This document shows positions 1 to 7,252 of a stretch of 7,470 nt of DNA, piece by piece. The position numbers and the translations under genes are program-made. Under the pieces are notes generated by a model, which saw only the letters and a program-made list of their open reading frames with translations, did not search any database and had not been told where the DNA came from. Source of the stretch: Candidatus Parabacteroides intestinavium (GTDB lineage Bacteria; Bacteroidota; Bacteroidia; Bacteroidales; Tannerellaceae); contig DWYO01000281.1 in the NCBI GenBank assembly GCA_019118725.1, forward strand, positions 1 through 7,470, written 5' to 3'. The number at the start of each line of letters is the position of its first letter. Positions within the stretch are counted from its first letter, which is position 1.

Positions 1-52
1 CAAACAGCTTCTAAGTTGAGCCGTGCGAAAGTTAAATCAGCTTAACTCTAAA

Positions 53-1498
53 TTATTCCTCCTGCTTTCTCAACAGAAAATGTTTATTCACGCAGGAAGG
101 CAATTCATTGGGATAATGCGTTACATAAATCAAAGTCTTTCCCAGCCTTGAACAGAAATGTTCAATGATAGCAGCCGCCCGTTTCTTGTTACTGATATCC
201 AATCCATGAAGCGGCTCATCAAGGATAATCAAGTCCGGATCTTTCACAAACGCGCGGGCCAAGAGTGCAAGCCGTTGCTCACCGGACGAAAGAGTCAGAA
301 AAGAACGCTCCTTGAGGTGTTCAATTCCGAAAAGTTTCATCCAGCGTAACGCCCCTTCATCCTGTTCCTTATTACATTTACGGAACAGACCGATGGAATC
401 AAAATACCCCGAACCAACGATGTGCAATGTCGGTACATTCTCCATATAATAAAGATGCATTTCCGGAGAGACATAGCCAATACGCTTCTTGATTTCCCAA
501 ATACTCTCGCCCGACCCCCGCTTTTTGTCGAACAGATAAATACGATTGGCGTATGATTGCGGATTATCGGCATACACCAAGCTCAGCAACGTAGACTTAC
601 CAGCCCCATTTGGTCCGGAAAGTGCCCATTTCTCTCCGTTTTTGACTTCCCAATCCAAATCTTTCAAGATGGTACGTTTCCCATATCGGATAGAGACATG
701 CTCCATGCGAAAAGTAACCGTATGAGTCGAAGGTTGTTTATTCGCCTCAACCGGCAATAGTATCTCTCCGGCATGTTCCGGGAACAAACGCCGGATAAAG
801 TCGGTGTCTGCTAAAAACTCCTCCCGTTTTTTAGGAGAAAAGCAAGTTCGGTCAGACACCGGCAATACATCGGTAATCATATCCGGAATATCATTCGGAT
901 TAGACAATAACAAAATAACCTGAACACCATGCAAGTGAGTCAGCTGCCCCAACATCTCAACCAACAATTCCCGGGAAGGAGCATCCAATCCGATAAACGG
1001 GTTATCCAAGATAAGAATTTTAGGACGACTTAACAACGTGCGAACAATAAGGAACTTGCGCAGCTCACCGCTGGATAAAAATATCAATTTCTTGGGAAGC
1101 AGATCCTCTATGCCGAAAATCCGCAAAATTTCTCTCAAATTATCCGTACCCAAATAATCCGATAGAGTATCAGCCACCGTAGGTATATCCTCTGTTTCCG
1201 TGGCGTGCCAACGCTGTTGATAATAGCTGTTCCGGCAATCGGCCAGCGAATAAATATCCTTAAAAGCAATGCTTTTGATGATATCGCTTGCTTTTCCTTC
1301 CACCCCGTAAACGACCTCACCTTCTTTGAAAGCGAATTTACGTTGCATGATATCAGCCAGCAAAGTCTTCCCGGCGCCATTTGGCCCGATAACCGCCCAT
1401 TGCTCACCCTCCCGGATAGTCCATTCCACCGGTGCATGGAAGCGCAACTCCGGCAATCGGGTTACAATCTGCCGGATGTGTACAATCTCTTTTTCCAT
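53..1498 (-). CDS. Tandem ABC ATPase, ModF/PhrA-type
   Basis: A 481-residue soluble protein with two fused ABC nucleotide-binding domains and no membrane segment. NBD1 has Walker A GPNGAGKT (38-45), signature LSSGE (141-145) and Walker B ILILD (161-165). NBD2 has Walker A GPNGAGKS (295-302), signature LSSGE (403-407), Walker B LIILD (423-427), glutamate E428 and switch histidine H461. The stretch SGESIWEIKKRIGYVS and the later SGYFDSIG closely match what I remember of E. coli ModF (PhrA), linked by name to molybdate transport and photorepair but without a firm function. NBD1 looks degenerate: N166 replaces the catalytic glutamate, and the switch-histidine position reads LLLSN. The ATG lies 4 bp after the argB stop, so the two genes are probably co-transcribed. 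No molybdate-transport gene is visible nearby. Family assignment is firm; cellular role is unknown. Confidence 0.9.
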   Translation of the reverse strand: MEKEIVHIRQIVTRLPELRFHAPVEWTIREGEQWAVIGPNGAGKTLLADIMQRKFAFKEGEVVYGVEGKASDIIKSIAFKDIYSLADCRNSYYQQRWHATETEDIPTVADTLSDYLGTDNLREILRIFGIEDLLPKKLIFLSSGELRKFLIVRTLLSRPKILILDNPFIGLDAPSRELLVEMLGQLTHLHGVQVILLLSNPNDIPDMITDVLPVSDRTCFSPKKREEFLADTDFIRRLFPEHAGEILLPVEANKQPSTHTVTFRMEHVSIRYGKRTILKDLDWEVKNGEKWALSGPNGAGKSTLLSLVYADNPQSYANRIYLFDKKRGSGESIWEIKKRIGYVSPEMHLYYMENVPTLHIVGSGYFDSIGLFRKCNKEQDEGALRWMKLFGIEHLKERSFLTLSSGEQRLALLARAFVKDPDLIILDEPLHGLDISNKKRAAAIIEHFCSRLGKTLIYVTHYPNELPSCVNKHFLLRKQEE

Positions 1499-1502
1499 CA
1501 GA

Positions 1503-2270
1503 TTAAAACACGTAGGTTCCTGTCTGTTTGTGTATTTCGGATGCTTGGGTGATAACTACCTGTTTAACCCCCGCATCAATAGCCCGGAAAGCATTTTCCA
1601 ATTTCGGAATCATTCCGCCTTGTATAATGCCTTTTTCCACATACTCACGGAATTTGGATCGGTCTATTTCCGGTATCACACTATCGTCATCGTTCTCGTC
1701 CAGCAGGACTCCTTTTTTCTCAAAACAATACATCAAAGTTACCTCAAAATGCTTAGCCAAAGCCTTAGCAGCCTCAGCGGCTATAGTATCTGCATTGGTA
1801 TTCAGCAGATTGCCTTTTCCATCATGAGTCAGCGGAGCCAAGACCGGGACTATTCCCTGACGGATCAAAGCTGCCAGCAAATCCGCGTTGACCTCTTTTA
1901 CATCCCCCACAAACCCATAATCCACCTCCTTAACCGGACGCTTGTCTGAGCGCATGATATTCATATCCGCTCCCGTCAATCCCAAAGCATTGATATGCAA
2001 AGCCTGTAACCCAGCGACAATATTCTTATTAACCAATCCTCCATAAACCATCGTTACCACCTTCAGCATATCCGCATCCGTAATACGGCGTCCTTCCACC
2101 ATTTTACTTTCAATGCCCAATGCAGAAGCAATCTTTGTAGCCGACCTGCCCCCGCCATGTACCAAAACTTTATACCCATCGATAGAAGAGAAATCATGGA
2201 GCAGATTCTCCAGTGTTTCAGGCTCTTCCACTATTTTCCCACCTACTTTAATCAAAGTCAATTTTTCCAT
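1503..2270 (-). CDS. argB: Acetylglutamate kinase (ArgB), possibly acting on N-succinylglutamate
   Basis: Amino-acid kinase of arginine synthesis that phosphorylates the gamma-carboxyl of N-acylglutamate with ATP in the cytoplasm. I chose the ATG at 2270 (255 aa, start MEKLTLIKVGGK), which puts the phosphate-binding lysine at K8 as in E. coli ArgB. An in-frame TTG at 2288 would add six residues and is less likely. Visible motifs are KVGGK (8-12), HGGG (38-41), GRR (60-62), LLNTNAD (155-161) with the substrate-binding asparagine near 159, and GGMIPK ending in K213. Length fits the family (about 255-300). It lacks the long N-terminal helix of arginine-inhibited hexameric forms, so arginine feedback at this step seems unlikely. 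Bacteroides fragilis is known to make arginine through N-succinyl intermediates, so the acyl group may be succinyl here; the sequence alone does not decide. The ABC ATPase gene follows 4 bp downstream. Confidence 0.95.
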   Translation of the reverse strand: MEKLTLIKVGGKIVEEPETLENLLHDFSSIDGYKVLVHGGGRSATKIASALGIESKMVEGRRITDADMLKVVTMVYGGLVNKNIVAGLQALHINALGLTGADMNIMRSDKRPVKEVDYGFVGDVKEVNADLLAALIRQGIVPVLAPLTHDGKGNLLNTNADTIAAEAAKALAKHFEVTLMYCFEKKGVLLDENDDDSVIPEIDRSKFREYVEKGIIQGGMIPKLENAFRAIDAGVKQVVITQASEIHKQTGTYVF

Positions 2271-2301
2271 ATTTAATATATTTTGCAAGAATTTTTTCGC
2301 T

Positions 2302-2308
2302 CAAAATA
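2302..2308 (-). promoter_or_regulatory. Possible -7 box for argB
   Basis: On the minus strand this reads TATTTTG, one base short of the Bacteroides consensus TAnnTTTG, about 31 nt before the argB ATG. No convincing -33 TTTG is visible upstream. It is the best candidate in the short gap shared with the divergent tRNA gene, but it is weak. The leader just before the ATG is AT-rich and has no Shine-Dalgarno sequence. Confidence 0.3.
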
Positions 2309-2329
2309 GCAAAAAAGAAATATTTGTAC

Positions 2330-2337
2330 TATATTTG
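2330..2337 (+). promoter_or_regulatory. -7 box of the tRNA-Gly promoter
   Basis: TATATTTG is a perfect match to the Bacteroidota sigma-ABfr -7 consensus TAnnTTTG. It ends 10 bp before the first tRNA base, so transcription would start only a few bases before the mature 5' end. I see no clear -33 TTTG at the usual distance; that element is often weak. Confidence 0.7.
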
Positions 2338-2347
2338 CATCGTTTTC

Positions 2348-2420
2348 GCGGCAGTAGCTCAGTTGGTAGAGCATTAGCTTCCCAAGCTAAGGGTCGCGGG
2401 TTCGAGTCCCGTTTGCCGCT
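2348..2420 (+). tRNA. tRNA-Gly (anticodon CCC)
   Basis: A 73-nt cloverleaf. The acceptor stem pairs GCGGCAG (2348-2354) with TTGCCGC (2413-2419), the last pair being G-T. The D arm is GCTC (2357-2360) with GAGC (2369-2372). The anticodon stem is TTAGC (2374-2378) with GCTAA (2386-2390), and the loop TTCCCAA places anticodon CCC at 2381-2383, reading the glycine codon GGG. The T arm is GCGGG/CCCGT around TTCGAGT. The discriminator base is T2420, as usual for bacterial tRNA-Gly. The 3' CCA is not encoded (CTT follows), so it must be added after transcription. The gene is single and lies between the divergent argB operon and the convergent amylase operon. Confidence 0.96.
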
Positions 2421-2447
2421 CTTCATTAAAAAAGAACTCCGCAACTC

Positions 2448-2461
2448 GTTGATTTTTCAAC
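2448..2461. terminator. Weak hairpin between convergent tRNA and amylase genes
   Basis: GTTGA (2448-2452) and TCAAC (2457-2461) form a perfect 5-bp stem around TTTT, directly after the amylase stop on the minus strand. A run of six A on the plus strand at 2428-2433 gives a U-tract for minus-strand transcripts, but it lies 14 nt beyond the hairpin. It could help end transcription from the amylase side, but it is below the usual standard for an intrinsic terminator. Nothing better is visible between the two convergent units. Confidence 0.25.
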
Positions 2462-3883
2462 CTATTCACATAACAGAATATAAGAACATTCCTTATCCAT
2501 TTTACCCGAGAGTTTTCCTTTTGATACAGTAAAACGATAATGATGTACGACATCTGTATAGGTTCCATCCGGTAAAGAAGTACGAATAGTAACCTCTGAG
2601 GCCTCCCCGACATTCACCAGAGCCACCCCCTTTGTACCACGGGCCACTTCCATCACCTTTCCGTCTGCTGAATAGTAAAGCGTCTCCTTTTCACCCGCCA
2701 TCGCCTGACGGAACTTATTGGCAGCAATAACCTCCGGATGCATGAAGTTATCATTCCCCCGTGCTCCGATACGATTGTTTCCCCAGCGGTTTTCCGGAGA
2801 TGAACCATCCGGACGGCTCAAGAACAAGGGGACTCCGGTAGAACGGGCCGCAAGAAGCGTCCACCCGCAACGCACCAACGCATCGCTCATTCCGGCCGAT
2901 TCACCGGCATTACAATAAGTATCGTGACTTTCCACCCAGGTAATTAATTGTTTCGGATTGGCTTTGTGATGCCAGGACTTCAAATCGTTTTTCTTGAAAT
3001 CACGTTGTATCAGAGCCTCACGCAATACACCACCATAGGCACTTGCCGTCAGACCGATATATCGGGAATATTCTTTCTCTTTGACATTCTTGTCCTGCAA
3101 TACTTCACCATATATAAACAGGTTATCTTTATTGGCCAGAGTCAGTCCTTGGATAGCTTCCCGACCGGTAGCAACCTCCCAAAAATTATTACGGGGAGAC
3201 TTTTTGTCTTTCGGATCAGAAGGCAAACCGATATGTTTAGCCGTATCATAACGGAATCCACCTGCCCCGTTGGCTATCAAATCGTTTATATAACTCATAA
3301 AATAATATTGGAATTTCGGATTTTCCGTATTTACATCCGGGAGGCCCCCCATTGCTCCGGTCGTACATTGATAACGATCGTTATAATCCTGGATTTCATT
3401 CAATCCGTTTGCATGATATAACTCGTCCTTTCCTCCGACCGCATCAATAAAGTTCCGGGTTACTGCAGACCGGTCAAATGCTGTATGGTTCGGAAGGACA
3501 TCCACCAATACCGTAATGCCATACTTCCTGGCCTCGGCCGTCATGGCCGCAAATTCCTCTTTGGTGCCTAACTGATAATTACCTATAGTCCATTCGATCG
3601 GTTGGTAATGATAATACCATTTCCCTTTCCCGAAGATCTCCATTCCGCCATCTTCTCCTATAAAACACTTGTTGGCCGGAGAAGTCTGCACCATCGTATA
3701 CCCCGCATCAGCTATCTGCTTCATATTTTCCCGAATCGTATTAAACGACCAACAAAAAGCATGTAGGATAACTCCGTTCTGCTTGTCCTTCGGCAAGGTA
3801 GTTTGTCCGGAAGAATAACACGGGAAAGTGAATATCCCGGAAAGGCAGGTCAATGCCGCTACTAAAATCTTTTTTATCTTCAT
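2462..3883 (-). CDS. Secreted alpha-amylase, GH13 (AmyE-like)
   Basis: A 473-residue glycoside hydrolase that should cut internal alpha-1,4 bonds in starch or glycogen with retention. An N-terminal signal peptide (about 1-26, no clear lipobox) sends it out of the cytoplasm. The four GH13 regions are present: I DVLPNH (128-133); II GFRYDTAKH (209-217) with nucleophile D213; III YGEVL with acid/base E260; IV WVESHD (316-321) with transition-state stabiliser D321. The openings HAFCWSFNTI (41-50) and DAGYTMVQTSPAN (59-71), and GVPLFLSRPDG (350-360), closely resemble Bacillus subtilis AmyE, pointing to subfamily GH13_28. Residues from about 385 form the short beta-sandwich domain C. Unlike AmyE there is no C-terminal starch-binding module. 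It is the last gene of the three-gene operon, 18 bp after the lipoprotein gene, with GGAcGA before its ATG. No SusC/SusD pair is in view. Confidence 0.95.
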   Translation of the reverse strand: MKIKKILVAALTCLSGIFTFPCYSSGQTTLPKDKQNGVILHAFCWSFNTIRENMKQIADAGYTMVQTSPANKCFIGEDGGMEIFGKGKWYYHYQPIEWTIGNYQLGTKEEFAAMTAEARKYGITVLVDVLPNHTAFDRSAVTRNFIDAVGGKDELYHANGLNEIQDYNDRYQCTTGAMGGLPDVNTENPKFQYYFMSYINDLIANGAGGFRYDTAKHIGLPSDPKDKKSPRNNFWEVATGREAIQGLTLANKDNLFIYGEVLQDKNVKEKEYSRYIGLTASAYGGVLREALIQRDFKKNDLKSWHHKANPKQLITWVESHDTYCNAGESAGMSDALVRCGWTLLAARSTGVPLFLSRPDGSSPENRWGNNRIGARGNDNFMHPEVIAANKFRQAMAGEKETLYYSADGKVMEVARGTKGVALVNVGEASEVTIRTSLPDGTYTDVVHHYRFTVSKGKLSGKMDKECSYILLCE

Positions 3884-3901
3884 ATTTCGTCCATTAAGTT
3901 A

Positions 3902-5386
3902 TTATTTTTTGAAAGTAATCGGAATACCCGGTTCTTTGGCCACACTCACAAACGAGCGCGGCTTTATGTCTACCCGCGAGGATATGAACTCCGGAATATT
4001 ATAAGATTGCATCATATTCAGATAATAGTCCTTGTCTTTCTGAGGCATTAAGAAAGGCTTCCCTACAGTTCCATCTTCCGCGATATGAGCAAAGTAAGGA
4101 CGTGTATATAAGCCATTGTTCCTCCGGCTACTAAATACGAACCACCGGCTATTACTACTCCAAGAATGATAGCTTTCCACATCCCGGCTATTAACCTCCT
4201 TCAAATGATGATGCGCGCCCGTCCGCAAGTCAATCAGGTACAAATCAGCCTCTTTATGCCAGATAGAGAAATTCCCATAGTCAGACAACGTGTACATCAG
4301 ATAATGCCCATCCGGAGAGACACGCGGAAAAGAGACACTCCTGCCTTGCTTCGGAGCAGAATAGAGCGTATCGACCTCTGAGCCGAAGGTGCGTTTCCCG
4401 GCATCAAACGAGAGTGCACACAAACTATACTTCACCTCTTTGAAATCCTCCGGCATCTTCCGGGCTTCGGCCGTACAGAAATACAGGGTTTTCCCATCAG
4501 CGGAGAAAGAGGGGAATGTCTCAAACGATTCTTTCCGGAAAAGGAGCGGTGAGGTTATTATCTCCTGCGTTTCCGTATCATATACCACCACATCCGAAAG
4601 CATATCATATACCTCAATACGATTCCGGTCATTATCGTGAAAGAGCTGTTGGGTCTTATTGACCGAGAAGGCCACAAATCTTCCTCCAGGATGCCACGAG
4701 GGATAAACTAAATCGGAAAGCGTTTCCGGAGTTTTGGTAGTCAGCTTCTTCACCTCATCACCCTCTACAATATAGGTTCCACCAAACTTTTGACGCATGT
4801 GGAACAGGAATCGGTCCGGACGCCGGTTACAAAAAGAATGACAATTCATGCAATTACCTCCCGTCTGCATATTTTCCAGAATGGGGGTCTCCTCGTATGT
4901 CGACAAATCACGCTGATAAATACCAAGCTCTTTCCAAAGCTCATACCCCGGCTCAATACGCCTATAGGCCAGGTAGGCATCTATCGAATCCGGAGAGACA
5001 AATACCGTAAAGGGACGATATCCCACCCATTCCTCTTTTTCCCGGGCAATGACCCGCACCTCAAAAGAACCTCCTACCGATTTTTCCATCAAGGTTCTCC
5101 AGTCTGATGCCGGAATCGGGAATGTTCCGTTTTTCAATTCCACCTGGAAAGTATAATCCGATGCAGAAAACCGGGCTATCGCCTGCTTGATCGGCTCCGT
5201 CTTCTCCGACAAGCCAAAATTCAACGGAGCTATATTTACGGGAATGGTCACCTCTTTATAATCCGGAATAATCTCCGGTAAAGAATCCTCTTCCCGATCC
5301 AGGGTTACCGGCCCATTCGAACAGGCACTCAGACAAACCCCTATCACCCCGATTAGCCAATGAATATATGCGTTTCTTCTTTTCAT
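3902..5386 (-). CDS. Lipoprotein with CxxCH haem motif and TolB/PD40-type beta-propeller
   Basis: A 494-residue protein. The N-terminus has a basic-hydrophobic signal and lipobox LSAC, so C22 should be lipidated. Residues 45-170 form a beta-rich region of unknown type. CMNCH (179-183) is a CxxCH c-type haem attachment motif, with another cysteine at 186; H196 and M197 are possible distal ligands. Propeller-like repeats follow: YPSWHPGGRFVAFS (228-241), FPSFSADGKTLYF (291-303), FPRVSPDGHYLMYT (353-366) and YHSWSSNSRWFVFSS (406-420). I recognise a Bacteroidota family often labelled TolB-like or 'cytochrome c biosynthesis protein' without experimental function. The segments WHKEADLYLIDLRTG and SYNIPEF are conserved in the members I remember. 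Its ATG is one base after the preceding stop, suggesting translational coupling and joint function with the membrane protein. No acidic lipoprotein-export signal directly follows C22, so it may stay periplasm-facing. Confidence 0.85.
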   Translation of the reverse strand: MKRRNAYIHWLIGVIGVCLSACSNGPVTLDREEDSLPEIIPDYKEVTIPVNIAPLNFGLSEKTEPIKQAIARFSASDYTFQVELKNGTFPIPASDWRTLMEKSVGGSFEVRVIAREKEEWVGYRPFTVFVSPDSIDAYLAYRRIEPGYELWKELGIYQRDLSTYEETPILENMQTGGNCMNCHSFCNRRPDRFLFHMRQKFGGTYIVEGDEVKKLTTKTPETLSDLVYPSWHPGGRFVAFSVNKTQQLFHDNDRNRIEVYDMLSDVVVYDTETQEIITSPLLFRKESFETFPSFSADGKTLYFCTAEARKMPEDFKEVKYSLCALSFDAGKRTFGSEVDTLYSAPKQGRSVSFPRVSPDGHYLMYTLSDYGNFSIWHKEADLYLIDLRTGAHHHLKEVNSRDVESYHSWSSNSRWFVFSSRRNNGLYTRPYFAHIAEDGTVGKPFLMPQKDKDYYLNMMQSYNIPEFISSRVDIKPRSFVSVAKEPGIPITFKK

Positions 5387-5387
5387 A

Positions 5388-7154
5388 CTACTTACTGAAC
5401 ATCAAATAAAACCAATAGGTATCCCCGTAGGTACGCCTCAACAACCCCGGCAAACCGCTATTTCCCCGATTGGCCAGAACCTGCTTCCGGAAATCGACAT
5501 AACTATTGACAATATCCGGGTTCAAAGCATACTCTTTCCATTTTTCCGGGCGATTCTCAAAGGCCACCAATACACCTTCCTGATAGATGACCGGAAGCTC
5601 GGCCAGCCAAGACACCTCATCCTTATAGCTATTCAGCAAAGCGATGAAGCTATTCATATCCCGACTCAACAGGTAATAAGCCGCCAAATACTCAAATGCC
5701 ACCTTTGCCTTTTCCGGATTTGCCAGCACCGGCACACTCAACGCCGGAATCAGTTCCGTTCCAGAGGCCATTACCTCGACACTATCCGGTGGAAGTAAAG
5801 CACGCCGGACTCCCAGTACCGGGTCCTGCTCTACCGCCTTATCATCCTGCAAAAAGACACGTTGGCTTTTTGCCCAATTATGGTAGACCGGCGATTTCTC
5901 CATCAACCGGATATATTTTTCCGCCACGATATACTCGCCAAATATCAGGTTGGTCTGTATCAGACGCTGAATCAATCGGGCATTGTTCTTTCCCCGGGCA
6001 CCCATGTTCCCTTCAAAGGCCATACGTTGCGCAAGAGCTGTATTCCCGCATGTAAAATAAAGGTCACTTAATAAGGTAGAGATATTCTCCGACTTATTCC
6101 ATGGAATGGCCAGGGCCTTCTCGTCCCGAAAATTATACCGGAACAGGTCGGTCGCCAGTTTTTCCTCTTCCGACAAGGCCCTTGCCAATAGGAACATATA
6201 GAGATAATTCGTCAATTTCCCCTCACAATTCTCCTCAATTTTAGTCCATTGCCCCGTACGCGAATAATAATCCAACTCCATAAAACGCAAAGATTTCCAA
6301 TCTCCATAGGTACAGATTCCCCATGCACCGGCACCTATCAGCAACAAAGCGCTGATGGTCTCACCGATCCATACCCGCTTACCTTTATCCGGATTTTCTC
6401 TCCGGACAAGAATTCCACCGATCACACTCAAAACCAAGAAAGCCCCCCAGGCATAATAGATTACTCCTTTCGGATCTAATTTAGGATGATAATACATCCG
6501 AGGCGAGAAGGCTCCGCCCAGTGTTTCTGTCCAACAATCCAAATAAAGATAATAACCTAACATCAAAGCGACTAAAGGCATCAGCGCAGCCACCCATTTC
6601 CGCCTACCCTCTTTCCGGGATATTTCATAAATCCAAGCAAACAGGGCAAACAGGGCATAAACGGTTCCGGAACTTCCCAGCAAGGCCAGCAAGCTCAAAA
6701 CACCTATTCCGATACGGAAATAGAAATCACGCACACTTATATATATAATGGCAAAAAACAGAAACAGGAGATAGGCCATTATTCCCTGATAATTGTAATT
6801 GAAATCCAACGAAGCGCAAAGCAAAGCACAAGCCGGGAGCCATCCCCAGTAAGCCAACACACGGGAATGGGAAAGGCGATATAACAAAAAGCCCGAACCG
6901 ATAGCCGACAGGGTAATCAGTCCCGCCATAAGCCAGGCGCCCACATGCGGATAAGCAAAATATTGCACCACCAGCTCGGAAAGCCATAAGGCGAACCCTC
7001 CGGCTTCACGCCATAAGCCCCAGGCATAATCCGTTGTCAACAAAAACAACTGGCTCTGTTCTATATACAGGAAATAATAGGAGAACGCTATTTGCAAGGT
7101 AATCCCCAGCCCAATTCCCATCAATATCGAAAAAAGAAAAAAGCGTGTTTTCAT
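5388..7154 (-). CDS. Multi-spanning membrane protein with helical C-terminal half (probably DUF6057)
   Basis: A 588-residue protein of unknown function. I chose the ATG at 7154 rather than the in-frame TTG at 7187, because the TTG lies upstream of the likely promoter box (7175-7182). The first half holds about eight hydrophobic segments, near residues 5-29, 71-93, 100-116, 123-140, 146-176 (one or two), 187-205, 230-251 and 264-283. The rest (about 295-588) is mainly soluble and looks alpha-helical, with repeat-like stretches (LYMFLLARALSEEEKLATDL, VAFEYLAAYYLLSRD) suggesting TPR-type packing. Overall length and the aromatic-rich first helix followed by YIEQSQLFLLTTDY fit my memory of DUF6057, a Bacteroidota family; I could not confirm this. 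It is the first gene of the operon and is followed after 1 bp by the haem-motif lipoprotein gene. No catalytic motif is recognisable. Confidence 0.8.
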   Translation of the reverse strand: MKTRFFLFSILMGIGLGITLQIAFSYYFLYIEQSQLFLLTTDYAWGLWREAGGFALWLSELVVQYFAYPHVGAWLMAGLITLSAIGSGFLLYRLSHSRVLAYWGWLPACALLCASLDFNYNYQGIMAYLLFLFFAIIYISVRDFYFRIGIGVLSLLALLGSSGTVYALFALFAWIYEISRKEGRRKWVAALMPLVALMLGYYLYLDCWTETLGGAFSPRMYYHPKLDPKGVIYYAWGAFLVLSVIGGILVRRENPDKGKRVWIGETISALLLIGAGAWGICTYGDWKSLRFMELDYYSRTGQWTKIEENCEGKLTNYLYMFLLARALSEEEKLATDLFRYNFRDEKALAIPWNKSENISTLLSDLYFTCGNTALAQRMAFEGNMGARGKNNARLIQRLIQTNLIFGEYIVAEKYIRLMEKSPVYHNWAKSQRVFLQDDKAVEQDPVLGVRRALLPPDSVEVMASGTELIPALSVPVLANPEKAKVAFEYLAAYYLLSRDMNSFIALLNSYKDEVSWLAELPVIYQEGVLVAFENRPEKWKEYALNPDIVNSYVDFRKQVLANRGNSGLPGLLRRTYGDTYWFYLMFSK

Positions 7155-7174
7155 CTCTTTTAATTTATAAACGA

Positions 7175-7182
7175 CAAATGTA
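7175..7182 (-). promoter_or_regulatory. -7 box of the membrane protein/lipoprotein/amylase operon promoter
   Basis: The minus strand reads TACATTTG, a perfect TAnnTTTG. It ends 20 bp before the ATG at 7154, predicting a leader of roughly 12-16 nt. No convincing -33 TTTG lies 19-21 bp further up, which would suit a promoter dependent on an activator. This box also argues for the ATG start over the upstream TTG. Confidence 0.6.
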
Positions 7183-7215
7183 AACAAAATTTCAACGCTC
7201 TGTTCGGAAAGGACT

Positions 7216-7252
7216 AAAAAAGATGCCTATCTTCGGTTTCAAACATAGGCAT
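7216..7252 (-). terminator. Terminator-like hairpin on the minus strand formed by two repeat copies
   Basis: Read on the minus strand, ATGCCTAT (7252-7245) can pair with ATAGGCAT (7230-7223), with two further A-T pairs inside after a G-G mismatch, and is followed by C and six T (7221-7216). This has the shape of an intrinsic terminator. No minus-strand gene precedes it, so it may be a by-product of the inverted repeat copy, or it may block transcripts entering from the right. Confidence 0.35.

Noticed and set aside
14..48. Inverted repeats at the left edge (AGTTAA/TTAACT at 30-47; imperfect pairing of 14-22 with 40-48) as terminator of the ABC gene
   Set aside because: Stems are short and AT-rich, and no U-tract follows on the minus strand. 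The first 52 bases hold no gene I can support.
1326..1949. Plus-strand 207-codon open frame antisense to argB and the ABC gene
   Set aside because: Shadow of two well-supported genes; composition shows no domain and no promoter precedes it.
2421..2461. Possible integration site (att) at the tRNA 3' end, with direct repeats AACTC-CGC-AACTC
   Set aside because: No integrase, no duplicated tRNA 3' end and no mobile gene in the window; the repeat is only 5 bp.
2113..2532. Plus-strand open frame with SSVGRALASQAKGRGFESR
   Set aside because: Another classic tRNA-derived false protein; it reads through tRNA-Gly and antisense to argB.
2374..2613. Minus-strand open frame containing GLEPATLSLGS
   Set aside because: This peptide is a well-known artefact of translating the complement of a tRNA gene; the frame covers tRNA-Gly and the amylase 3' end.
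5696..6055. Proline-rich plus-strand open frame inside the membrane-protein gene
   Set aside because: Antisense shadow; proline richness comes from reading complementary codons of the real gene.
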